Below are positions 29,036-39,660 of a DNA stretch of 64,000 nucleotides, in pieces. Location of the stretch: the NCBI RefSeq assembly GCF_010389155.1, contig NC_057768.1, forward strand, positions 8,368,501 through 8,432,500, in the 5' to 3' direction. Below the pieces are notes generated by a model. That model was given only the letters and a program-made list of their open reading frames with translations. It was not told the origin of the DNA and did not search any database. The stretch's first letter is position 1; each line of letters begins with the position of its first letter. This stretch comes from Erigeron canadensis (lineage: Eukaryota > Streptophyta > Magnoliopsida > Asterales > Asteraceae). The position numbers and the translations under genes were made by a program.

Positions 29036-29225
29036 ATGTCCGTACAACCATGTTTAATTACTACCTCGTAATGCATAGAACACAATTAAGGATCAATCCA
29101 CACTATGAACAATTGCAATTTGCAAGATCGTCCATTTCAACTTTCTTTAGCCTATCGAAAGTCTTACAACAAACATTTATTGCTAAACAAATAATAATCC
29201 CATAAAATAGGCAATTGAAAAAGAA

Positions 29226-31652
29226 AGTTCACATACCAATCGGCTGGAGCAGAAACATTAATAGCCATGGGTAGTGACGATGCATGGGTTCACTGGACTT
29301 CATCTGAGAAGCCACAGTTGATTGTTGAGGGGTGGAACTGGAGGCTGAATCTGGAGTATGTTCAACATCTCCAGATCCAGGAGTAAAGACAATTGGTACA
29401 TGGTATTTATTCCCCTTTTTATTTTCAAATTTGGTTCTAGTGGGAACCTTTTGTTTCTGTTTTGATTTGGAAGGGGTTTTGACACTTTGTTTCTCTGCTG
29501 AAGAAGAAGAGGCTCCTTCCAGATTTTTGATTCTGGCAGTGCAACCTTGAACCTGCGTAGAAAAAAGTTGGAGTTGATTGTCTAGTTTCAACAAAATGTC
29601 ATTTTCAACAGACACATGAACCTTGGACTTAGGTTTAGTTTGATTCTTGGTCTTAGGATTCTTGGGCTCCTTTGACTTTTAAGGAAAAGGCTTTTCACCA
29701 GTAGCCTTGTTAACTGGAGCTTTAGCCTGTTTGGCTCCAGTTTTGACTTCAACAGTTGTGGTCTCATCAGATTCAGTTTTGATTGTCTTAGGTTGGTCAT
29801 ATGGTGTTTCAACTATAAGATTTTAAGGTAATGCATGAAGATCTGGTATGAGTGCAGCCATTTGCACATCTCCAGATGTCCATGCATTTTTCTGGGCATC
29901 AATAGTTCTTGAAAATGCATCATAATTCTTTCCAGATGCTTTTACCCATGACTTGATAACCATTTGTTCCTTTTCCAGATCAGATTTTAATTTTTGGTTT
30001 TCAAGTTCAAGAACCTCATTTTTCAAAACTGACTCCTTAAGAGCCAACTGGATGCTTTACAAATCATTCAACTAGGGGTTCAAATTATTTAATCCAATTA
30101 GAACTGTTTCCAGATATTTTTCACAGTCAGTTCTAACAGTTTCAACAAACAATAAATCACCATTGAGTGATTCAGCAATGTCCAGTTTTAGTTCTTGGTC
30201 ATCTTGGTTGTTATAATCACATACATTTTTCAAAATGATGTCCACCCATCTCACTACAATGACATCATCTTTCACCAGATGTTGTTGTTGATCTTCCAGT
30301 GCCATAAAACACATATCCCTAATCTTTTCCTCATCATCAGATGAATCATCAGAGAGTTCCCACTTTCCTTCAGTGCTTGCCATCATGCATTTGTTCTTTT
30401 CTTTTTATTTTTCAAGAGACAAGAGGACAATTTGTGCCTTAAGCTTCTTATATTTAGCTTTATATTTATCATCAGACACATTATAAATTGGGACAAAGGG
30501 ACCAGCTTGATTGTTCATTTGACTAGATCTGCATTCCTTCATAAATTGACCTTTCTTACCACACTTATAGCATGTAAGATTGGCCTTGTCCAGAGAGTTG
30601 GAGCTAGAAGCATTGTTGGAACCATTAAATCGATTAGATTTATGCTTAAACCTATAAGAGATCTTGGCAATCATGGCTACCAGATCATCATCGTCAGTTT
30701 CATCACAACCAACACTGATCTCAGTGGTCAAACCAGAGTTCAGCAAATTGCTTAACATCTCCTTCATAGAATGTAACTGGACATTCTCAGCAGATATTAA
30801 GGCAGCACAAGGTTGTCCAGTGTAACTAGTAACCTTGGAACTCTGGGCATGCATGGTTCATGGCATCCTGTTCAGCCACAAGTCTTGCAGCATTGTTATC
30901 CTGTGATTGTGCAGGGTTTTACCTTGTCTTAAGACAAAAATCATATTTTCCCATTTAGATAGAAGAATATCACAGAATTTCTTAAGAAGGATGTCCTTAT
31001 CTTTCTCAATACCCAAACCTCTTAACTGATTAATGAGGCTAGTAAATCTGGTATAGGTACCAGTCAAACTCTCATTGGGAAGAGAAAAGAAGGATTCATA
31101 CTTCTTGTTTAAGGAAACTTTCCTGGTGACAATGGTGTCATTACCTCCTCCAAACTGAATGACCATTTCATCCCACATTGCCTTGGCACTGGGAAATAAA
31201 ACAAGTGTTGGAATTAAGTCTTCAGGGACAGCAGCAAGGATCATGTTTTTTAGTCTGGTATCCAAGTCTACCAGTCTACGATCTTCATCTGACCAGTGGT
31301 CTTCTGGTTTTTCTCTAGAGCCTCTTCTGTTAGTTGGATCAAGAAGAGGACTTACCCCGAGATATGTGGGTATATATGGTCCATCCTTAAGGATTTTTAA
31401 CATGTACCTCTCTATCCCACCAAAATGCAGCAGCATTCTGGCCTTCCATGTCCCAAACGTTTCACCATTCCCATCAAATTTGGGAACAGGAGTATTTGAG
31501 TAATGGACATGGACGTAGTTGGGGGCATTAGGAGGAGGTTGAGGAGGAGGATTGGTATTAACAGTTTGATTAACATTTTGATTAGGTACAGTATTGTTAA
31601 CATTAATGTTTTCATCATGACCAGAATCATTCTCACCTTCAGTAGTAGACAT
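29226..31652 (-). pseudogene. gag of a second SIRE-type copia element, truncated at the protease
   Basis: ATG at 31652 (MSTTEGENDSGHDEN), then the gag core (VPKFDGNGETFGTWKARMLLH, LDTRLKNMIL, YESFFSLPNES). The frame shifts near 30905 and again near 30850. A zinc knuckle at 30530-30571 reads CYKCGKKGQFMKEC with Gln in place of the metal-binding His. A coiled-coil part (ENQKLKSDLEKEQ, IKSWVKASG) and a Lys-rich region follow. The text stops at DWYVN, precisely where the protease D-S/T-G would begin, and unrelated DNA follows. The upstream 5' LTR and primer site are present, so this is the 5' third of a minus-strand element. Confidence 0.82.
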
Positions 31653-31685
31653 CCTAGTAGATCTAGGCAATTATGTTAGCCTTCT

Positions 31686-31697
31686 GCTCTGATACCA
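31686..31697 (-). promoter_or_regulatory. Primer binding site of the minus-strand copia element
   Basis: On the minus strand TGGTATCAGAGC, two bases after the LTR end. Confidence 0.88.
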
Positions 31698-31699
31698 CT

Positions 31700-32657
31700 T
31701 ATAAGTCCCAACTCAATAGATGGTACTAACTAAAGACACCTCTATGTCAATGGTGAGAATTCTTTGCAATATAAACACTGAATTGGAAACGACTAGTTGC
31801 AGTGAATGTATACCAAGTTCTTGGTTAGATTACTTAAAGGTGACAATAAGTAAATGGCAATGCAATAAGTGAATACAATAAAGTAAATATGGTGAGAACA
31901 AGTTATAATTTTCAAATGTATTTTATATATTGATGTTAAATAAAATACAAGGTTGTTGCGGAACCAAGATAATACAAAATGTAAATATCCTAACAACCTA
32001 TGAAATACAATTGATCTATACTTGAAAATTCTCTTTCACCATCGAAACACTTAAAGTTGTAAAGTGTTCCATTTTACGATTGAGAGAATATTGCACAAGT
32101 ACACCAAGAATATTGCAAAAGTCTGAATATGCAAAGTTATATTCTCGTTGTGCAAAGGCCTCTATTTATAGACAAAGTTGGCATTGGGATTCCAACTTTT
32201 TCGTATAGATATTGTTGACAGCATTTAAGGAAGCTAGATGAGTTCCTTTGAAATGCTTGATAAGGTAAGTCAAAATGTTACTTTATCCAACCTGCTTTAT
32301 GCATTTATGTACTTTAATTATAGACAAATGATATTGTCTGTATAAAGCTACATAAGGCAAAAAGTTCTTTCTCGTAAACAGTGTAAAGCATTGTAAAGGC
32401 TTTAAACTAATTCTATCCAGTTTTCATCTGAGTAGAATGCCAACTGGGCTTCGCTACCATTGTCATTCTCTTTCTTCCACTTGTTGTCTTCGACTTCAAC
32501 TGGAATGTCTTCAGTTATGATCAGATCTCAACTGGGGGAAGTCATCAGTTGCATTAACTGTATGCTGCAACTGGACTTTAAAATATTTCTGGACAAATCT
32601 TCTTGTCTCTAGATGTAGCTGGAGACTGGCCAGTTTAACCCAAAACTGGACCTAACA
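31700..32657 (-). repeat. 5' LTR of the minus-strand copia element
   Basis: Reading on minus it starts TGTTAGGTCCAG and ends GGGACTTATA (the last two bases should be CA; probably mutated). It contains a TATA box CTATAAATAGAGG (complement at about 32157-32169). Its start and middle resemble the plus-strand LTR next to it. Confidence 0.8.
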
Positions 32658-32691
32658 AGAAGTATAAAAAAGCATGTAATATTTCGGAACA

Positions 32692-32700
32692 AATAGGGGG
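32692..32700 (+). promoter_or_regulatory. Polypurine tract of a lost plus-strand copia element
   Basis: AATAGGGGG followed by AATT and the LTR start. Only about 47 bp of internal sequence survive before the neighbouring minus-strand LTR begins. Confidence 0.75.
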
Positions 32701-32704
32701 AATT

Positions 32705-33618
32705 TGTTAGGTCAGAAATCGACCAACTGAAATTTGTTCAGAAATATTTGAAGTTCAGAGAAAATACTTGTACATAAATTCTGAGGACTCTCTCAGAATT
32801 AGTTCTCTGAAGCTTCACTTCAGATCAAGATCAGCCCAACTAAAGACATTCATTCTGAAGTTGAAGACTGAAGAAGAAAATCCACTAAGAAGCAGAGCTC
32901 TAAGGAGATTCTATCTGATTGAAGATCTGAAGCTGCTCAGTGTAAAGTACTTACACCACTTTGCACTGATTACGAGAAAGTCTTTTTTACTTTACCATTC
33001 TTTATACAATAACATTGTCTCTGGAAAGCTTTTTGGTTAAGTCAAATGGTTGAGAATAAAGTGTGAAATGTCACATCAAATGACTTTCACACTTAACCTT
33101 AAAATATACGATTTAAGGAATCTTATTGATTTCCTTAAATGTATCCCAACAAAGTATTGTACGGCCTAATCCACATCATCATGGACTTTGCCTATAAATA
33201 CAAGGCTTCTCATTTTGCAAATGGCTTGGAACTTTGGCATTGCAACTTGTGAGATATACTCTTAAGTAATTCTTACGAGTATTTCCTAGTTGATAGATCA
33301 TTTGTATTTCAAGGTTGTTTAGATATTTTCACAAGTGTGATTATCTTTGTTCTGCAACAACCTTTGTATTTTGTTTATATCAATGAATAAAATACATTGA
33401 AAAATACATCGTGACTCTTTGCCTAATACTTGATTAAACATATTATTTATATAGTTTCAAGCACTTGTTTCTCGTATTTACTTCGTGTTCATATCCATAC
33501 CTAGATCGTAATTCTGAACTAGTCTTTATCTAGATCAAAATCACTTGCCAGTCGGCTTACTTGATATACTTGCATTATCTTGTTATATTCGACTAACATC
33601 TTGTGTAAGGGACTCACA
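32705..33618 (+). repeat. Orphan 3' LTR of a plus-strand copia element
   Basis: Starts TGTTAGGTC and ends CTCACA. It has a TATA box CTATAAATAC (33192-33201) and a late AATGAATAAAATAC polyadenylation-like site. No primer site follows, so it is a 3' LTR. It is related to the LTR at 31700-32657. Confidence 0.78.
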
Positions 33619-33710
33619 AGAACACATTCACATTTATTTAGACATAATAAAGTTGACAAAGACAAGAAATTTAAAACAAGAAAAATAAAAAGTTTACAAG
33701 TTTATGTATT

Positions 33711-34680
33711 TGCCGAGCTCACTGCTCGGCAGATAGCATAAGTAAAAAAAATCTGCCTTGTAACATTACAAGTGTGAAAAATGGTTTTGGAAAAGATTTT
33801 GGGCAACTTGTATGATTTGCCGAGCAAAAACCTCGGCAGACAAAAGAAATGCATTCTAGGGAGAATGTAAGTGAAGTCTATTATATGTCGAGCAAAAACC
33901 TCGGCGTATATAACAAATTGATTAGACTTCATTTTCTAATATATGAAAAATCCTTTGATTAAAACAACAAGAATGTTGCCAATTGATAAAGGATCATTTC
34001 AAGGAAAATACAATAGTTTTAAGTCAATTTAGAGAAACTTTAACTATTTGCCGAGCAAAAACCTCTGCAAATAGTATAAATTGAAAATCATGACTTAGAA
34101 ACTTTATCATGAAAAGTATTGAATGCCGAGCTCAATGCTCTGCAAATGGTTAAAGAAAGCTTTTGAAAATGATTTTTCATCAAAGTGTATGGTTTGCTGA
34201 GCTTAGTGCTCTGCACATGGATAAAGAAAGTCTTTTGAAGAAAAAATTTATCAACTTGTGCTATTTGCCGAGCTCAGAGCTCTGCAAATAGTTGAAGAGG
34301 ACTTTAGACACAAATTTTTACAAACTTGTACTATTTGCTGAGCTCAGAGCTCTCCAAATAGTTAAAGTATGCCTTAGAAGAAAAAAAATTTTCTCCAAAA
34401 TGTATTATTTGCCGAGCAAATAGCTCTGCAAATAATAACTTTTAAGACTTCGCCAAAATTTTCAACAAAAACAATGATTTTCATGAAAAACTGAAGTATG
34501 CCGAGCTCAAAGCTCTACATATAGTTGAAAACACTTGAATGAGTTTTGTGAAAACAATTGTTTGCCGAGCAAACACCTCGGCATGCTTTATTAAAAGAGA
34601 AATATCAATAAGTAAGCCCAGAAAATATGAAGATGATCATTGACACTTGTATTGTTTGCCGAGCAAAAACCTCGGCACTT
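33711..34680. repeat. Array of twelve palindromic TGCCGAG...CTCGGCA units
   Basis: Units start at 33711, 33818, 33886, 34049, 34124, 34195, 34266, 34336, 34410, 34499, 34563 and 34657. Each is an imperfect hairpin such as TGCCGAGC-TCACT-GCTCGGCA or TGCCGAG-CAAAAAC-CTCGGCA; several extend outward (CTATTTGC/GCAAATAG). Units 4 to 9 are spaced 70-75 bp, with a related spacer containing a GTTAAAGAAAG-like word. The array lies downstream (in minus orientation) of the copia pol pseudogene and is probably part of that element's post-pol region. Function unknown. Confidence 0.85.
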
Positions 34681-35640
34681 TGAACAAGATGTTCAAATAC
34701 TTAGAACAAAATACCCATCCCTTTGATGATCAAACCCAGAAACCCCAGACGAACATATTAAAGTATCAAGATCAAATAACCATCAAATAAACACCATAAT
34801 CATGCATTTAAACACATCAAACTATACACCAAATCATCGCAGAAATCATATCAAACATGATCGGTTCATAAAGACATTTAATCAAACAGTTTGCATTCAA
34901 ACATAAAAACGAGAATATTACCTTTAAAAGAATGATTTGATCGATGAAAAACACTGAAATAAACCCAGAGAAGATCACAAACACATCCTCTTCTTTGTTT
35001 ATTACCCAGATGATGATATGTATTGAGTGAATGAAAGATAAGATAATCGGTTTTGAGAGATAATGAGACAAACAAAAATGTTTTGAATTTGAAAAGAAAT
35101 AAATGAGCCCCGCCCATTTTGAGATTTCCTTTTAAAATACAAATTCGGGTCACGGGTCTTGATATGACCCGCATGCCAGCCTGGATCCAATCTTTTTATT
35201 GGGCTAACACACATTTTTGGGCTTCACATCATTTTGGGTATTTAAACACACAATTGGTTAATACAAAAAAAAACAACAAAAAAAAAATTAGTAAAAGAAC
35301 GGAAACATAGAAAATAAAAAAAAAATTGTATTTTTATATTTTCCAATTTTGTAGTTGGTATTTTCAATTTTAAACAAACACACAAATAAAAGAAAAATTT
35401 AAACAAACATGACAAGTAATATCAAATACACAAATATTTACATGTAATTGCCTACTCCCCCTCGAATTAAGCATATATGAGAAAAGTAAATTTACAAACT
35501 TCCCTTAAAATCATGCATTCTACCATTTTTCTCCCCCTCAAACATTGCATGTAATAACAAGTAAAACACATCAATGTTTGAAACAGAAAATGAACATAGA
35601 ATACATGGCATGAAAGCATTTAAGTTTGTAAATCAAGCAT
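34681..35640 (-). other. Post-pol region of the minus-strand copia element
   Basis: On the minus strand, two polypurine-like runs GAGGGGGAG (complements at about 35525-35533 and 35457-35465) follow pol. Next come T-rich sequence and a CATTTATTTC/TCTCATTATCTCTC leader-like stretch (about 35030-35110). No ORF with recognisable content is seen. Confidence 0.4.
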
Positions 35641-37003
35641 TCGAAGTTTGGTTTTCAGAAAATTAAACCTTTGTTCATCCATTGGTTTAGTGAAAAGGTC
35701 TGAACATGATCTTTAATAAAATGGTACCGAACATCTATGTGCTTGGTCTTTGTATGCTGAACCGGATTGCAGGATATTGCAATAGCACTTTCTGAGTCAC
35801 GGTAAATGGGGATTCTCTCAAATTTAAATCCATAATGAGTCAATTGTGTCTTCATCGAAAGAACTTGTGAACAACAACTAGCTGCAACAACATATTCAAC
35901 TTCTGCAGTAGATGTAGATACACAATTCTGCTTTTTGAAGACCAACTCACCAGCCTATCCCCTAAAAACTGTACACTTCATGAAGTACACTTTCTATCCA
36001 ACTTACAACCTGCATGGTCAGCATCCAAATATGCAACTAACTGAAATCCGGTATCCTTGGGATACCATAGACCAAGGTTCAATGTGCCTTTAAGGTAACG
36101 GAAAATCCGCTTGACGGCCTGAAAATGACTTTCTTTGGGATTGGTCTGGTACCTTGCACACATACATGTAGCAAACATAATATCTGGGCGACTAGTAGTC
36201 AATTACATGAGTGACCCTATCATACTGTGATATTTCTTTTGATCAAAAGGTTTACCATTCAAATCAGCATGAATTTTTGTTCGAGTTTCCATGGGTGTTC
36301 CAATTGGTTGACAATTCAACATATCAAACTTTTTCAACATGTCAAGAATATATTTATTTTGACAAATAAATGTACCATTTGACAACTGTTTAACTTGTAA
36401 ACCAAGGAAAAAGTTTAATTCACCCATCATACTCATTTCAAACTTGCTAATCATCAAAGCAGAAAAATTCTTGCAGTACTTAGAGTTAGTCGAACCAAAA
36501 ATTATGTCATCTACATAAATCTGGAATAAAATAATGTCACTACCTTGTCTTTTTATGAACAAAGTAGTGTCAATCGAACCTTTGTTGAACCCAGATTTCA
36601 AAAGAAAAGCAGTAACAACGTCATGCCAGGCACGAGGAGCTTGTTTCAAACCATACAAAGCCTTATCTAACCTGTAGACATAGTCCGGATGTTTAGAATT
36701 CACAAAGCCTTCTTGTTGATCAACATAGACCTCTTCTTTGAGAACTCCGTTCAAAAATGCTGTTTTGACATCCATCTGGTATACAGTAAAGTTCTTGTAC
36801 GCAACATAAGCAAGAAACATGCGTATAGCTTCAATTCGTGCAACAGGTGCAAACGTCTCATTATAATCTATGCCATCTTGTTGACAAAATCCCTTAGCAA
36901 CCAAATGTGCTTTGTTTCTCACAACAACTCCATTTTCATCCTTCTTATTCTTGAAAATCCACTTGGTCTTAATTGGTTCTTTATTCTTGTACGGATTCGG
37001 AAC
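35640..37003 (-). pseudogene. RT-RNase H of a third copia element (downstream part)
   Basis: The minus strand reads [79 protein letters not shown], ending in FTKP-like text. Damage: TAA at 36203-36205 (Tyr position of SLMYLT), TGA at 35976-35978, a 1-bp loss near 35945, a deletion near 35705 that removes part of the C-terminal RNase H segment, and the insertion of a solo LTR at its upstream end. The enzyme would copy element RNA into DNA in cytoplasmic particles; this copy is dead. Confidence 0.88.
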
Positions 37004-37008
37004 CAATC
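37004..37008. repeat. Target-site duplication CAATC, left copy
   Basis: CAATC borders the solo LTR; the same bases are at 39606-39610. Confidence 0.88.
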
Positions 37009-39605
37009 TGTAACACCCTACCGTTGGCGGAAACATGAGGTGTCATGAAAAGTACAACACGACATGAAATTACATAGATACTGCTATATGAAATAGAATA
37101 TAATGAATATATTCCCAAAACATGAGTTCAAAGTCATGACAATGCTAGGAAAGGTTATTACAAGTACATCCATAAAAGGAATAAACCAAGGCATGCAGCC
37201 TTAAAGTCTGACAAAAGTAAGGAGCTCTAGTCTCCAAAGTCCAGTCCTAGCATGAAAGTCCTTATCTCTGAATAGCCCGAGTACCTGAGAAGTATACTAA
37301 AACTAGTCAACACAAAGGTTGGTGAGTTCGTAGGTTTTAGTCAAAAAGTCTAGTCAAAGAAATAAGTCTTTTGTCGATTCTTTAAAGTCTAAACAAGTAT
37401 TAGTTCAATACATAATGAGCAGAGTTACGCCATAATATGTCCAAAGTCTCAAGTCTCATGTCTCATGTCTCAAAGTCTCGATGTCTTAAAGACTCAATGT
37501 CTTGAAGACTCAATGTCTCAAAGTCTCAATGTCTCGAAGTCTGGCCTTACGGTACCTGCCTTAGTCCAAGTCTCAAGTCTCATGTCCAAGTCTCAAATTC
37601 ATACAATAAGCACGTCCAAACCATAAATCACAACAATAAACACATAAATCGCACACATATAAACAAAATCAAGCACGCCGAATGGCACAAGTAACTCTAT
37701 ACGCACAGGCTCCGTATTGAACATGAACAGAAATCGATAAAACTGTTTGAAACATAAGCATAGTTTCCACCCCAAAACTTATAAAAAGAGGGGCTACGAA
37801 ACTCACCTGAAAAGTGTTATGAAAGTATAACGGACGAGCATGACAAGCACAATCAAAGTCCACGACAATCAACACCTACCAATAATACATGACAAGTCAC
37901 AATGAAAGTCTTTGGTCTTAAGTCTTAGCCTATTAGAAATGTCTTTAAGTGCACATGTCTTTATTTAACTTCTAAAACGACGTTTGACAAAATTCGAATA
38001 AACCGAACAAGAGTCTAGATTTGACACCAATGTCCTTTCTTAAGTTGAAAATAAATTATTTTATCAATAAAGCCTTATTTGAAATCATTGTAGCCCAAAA
38101 TAAGTTTTACTCGAATTTTAATCAAAACTAGACGAAACCGGAGATTTTAACCGAAAAGCTTACGAAACTGAAATGAGTAGAGGTTGAGCTCAACCTAATG
38201 GTTGAACTCGACCAACTAAAGCCCAAATATGTTATTTTAAAATCTTTTATTCATATGTTAGCCAATTGGACCAAAACTACACCTTTTGAGAAAACTAGTC
38301 AAGTTTAAGAATCGAATAAGCGCGTATGGACACGAAAGGCTAATGAAATCGACTATATGAGTAGGGAAGTGGTTGAACTCGACCATGACAGGAGTAGTTT
38401 GACCTGGATAGAGGTCAAAATGATTTTATCCCAAGTCTTAAAGGTCCAAGAGTTAAAACAAGTCATTTCGGGTCAAACTAGGAACCTTACGAGCCATTTA
38501 AGCGACAAAAACCTATGGAGGTCGACCTAGACCATCAGAGGTCGAGCTAAACCTGTTCGGGGTCGGATTTGGACGCATTTTGAGCAAAAACGAACGATTT
38601 CGATGTGATTTTGTTAAAACGACGACAATTATGGCTAGCCAATCATACCCATGGGTCTTGGATGCACAAAAGTTACACAAATCAGTACAAAAAGGGTGAT
38701 GTTCGACCGATTTCATACGTCATGTGATTGACAATTGAACAAATCTTGATCTAGGATACAAAATCGACTAGTTTTTGAGTCGTTTAGCCAAGTAAAAGAT
38801 ATCTTCAATACGTAGTTGCACAAAACTGATTACATGAATGCATAATATGTCAAATCAAAGCCTTAATAATGGTTCAATTTGTTTCTTACACGCAAATGTA
38901 ACCGAAAGATGCACAATCCACAATCAAACGACATGATTCACTTAGCTTTTGATAAGAACCGAAAAGGTAAACATATATATACATATAAAAATGAATTAAA
39001 GAGATTAATAACAGAACTTACACAAGTTTTTGATGAAGAACAAGATAATATTCACTTGTTTCTTGATCGAAGATTGAAGCCTTGATTGATTTACAAGCGT
39101 TTAGAATCGAAAATCAATAGAAAATTTTGCTACAATTCTGGAAAGAAAACCTTGAGTGTGTGTGTAGCTATGTGAACGACCAAAACAAGGAAAAGAGGGC
39201 AAAAGGCTTGGCTTTCTATTTATAGGGAAAGTCAAGGGAGGGGAGGTCCGTCAGACTAACGGAACGCCTGACAACCGGACAAACACCGAATGTCATAAAA
39301 ATGATTTGACCATATTTTATGATATATTTTTGAATTAAGAACACAACGACTAGTCACATGACCATATTTGACTCACGAAAGTATTTTAAGTCTTTATTTA
39401 GGCAATTTTATTAAACAGCTAGCCTTTATCAAACATTCGCACCAAGTCTTAAAAAGTCTAAAACGCTAGTATACAATAAAATGACATGTCTTAATCATAC
39501 TTTAATCCATAAAAACTCACGTCTTTAGACTTATGTTTGACGGTTACTAACCTTATTCGAACGGAAAAGTACAGTCAGACGAACGCTCAGGTGACGGTTG
39601 TTACA
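37009..39605 (-). mobile_element. Solo LTR (gypsy-type, 2.6 kb) inside the copia RT gene
   Basis: TGTAACACCC ... GGTTGTTACA with a perfect 5-bp target duplication and no internal domain, so a solo LTR left by LTR-LTR recombination. A TATA box TATAAATAG reads on minus (complement at 39217-39225), giving the orientation. A stretch at about 37440-37600 is built from short repeats of AAGTCTC/AATGTCT. It splits the RT codons between VWRL and VPNP. Confidence 0.82.
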
Positions 39606-39660
39606 CAATCTCCACACTTCAAGTCTTTCAAACCGATTGAGTTCTTCCTGCATTGCTTTA
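39606..39660 (-). pseudogene. Upstream remnant of the same copia RT gene
   Basis: Fifty-five bases between two solo LTRs, minus strand, read KAMQEELNRFERLEVWRL, the conserved entry of copia reverse transcriptase, and join to the text at 37003. They include both target duplications. Confidence 0.8.

Noticed and set aside
33711..34680. CRISPR-like array
   Set aside because: Plant nuclear DNA, units are diverged palindromes and spacers resemble each other, so not a CRISPR array.
34817..35214. Minus-strand ORFs of 70-98 codons
   Set aside because: AT-rich post-pol DNA of a copia element; no domain and mutually overlapping frames.
37669..37875. Short ORF in the solo LTR
   Set aside because: Inside a solo LTR with no coding domain; length expected by chance.
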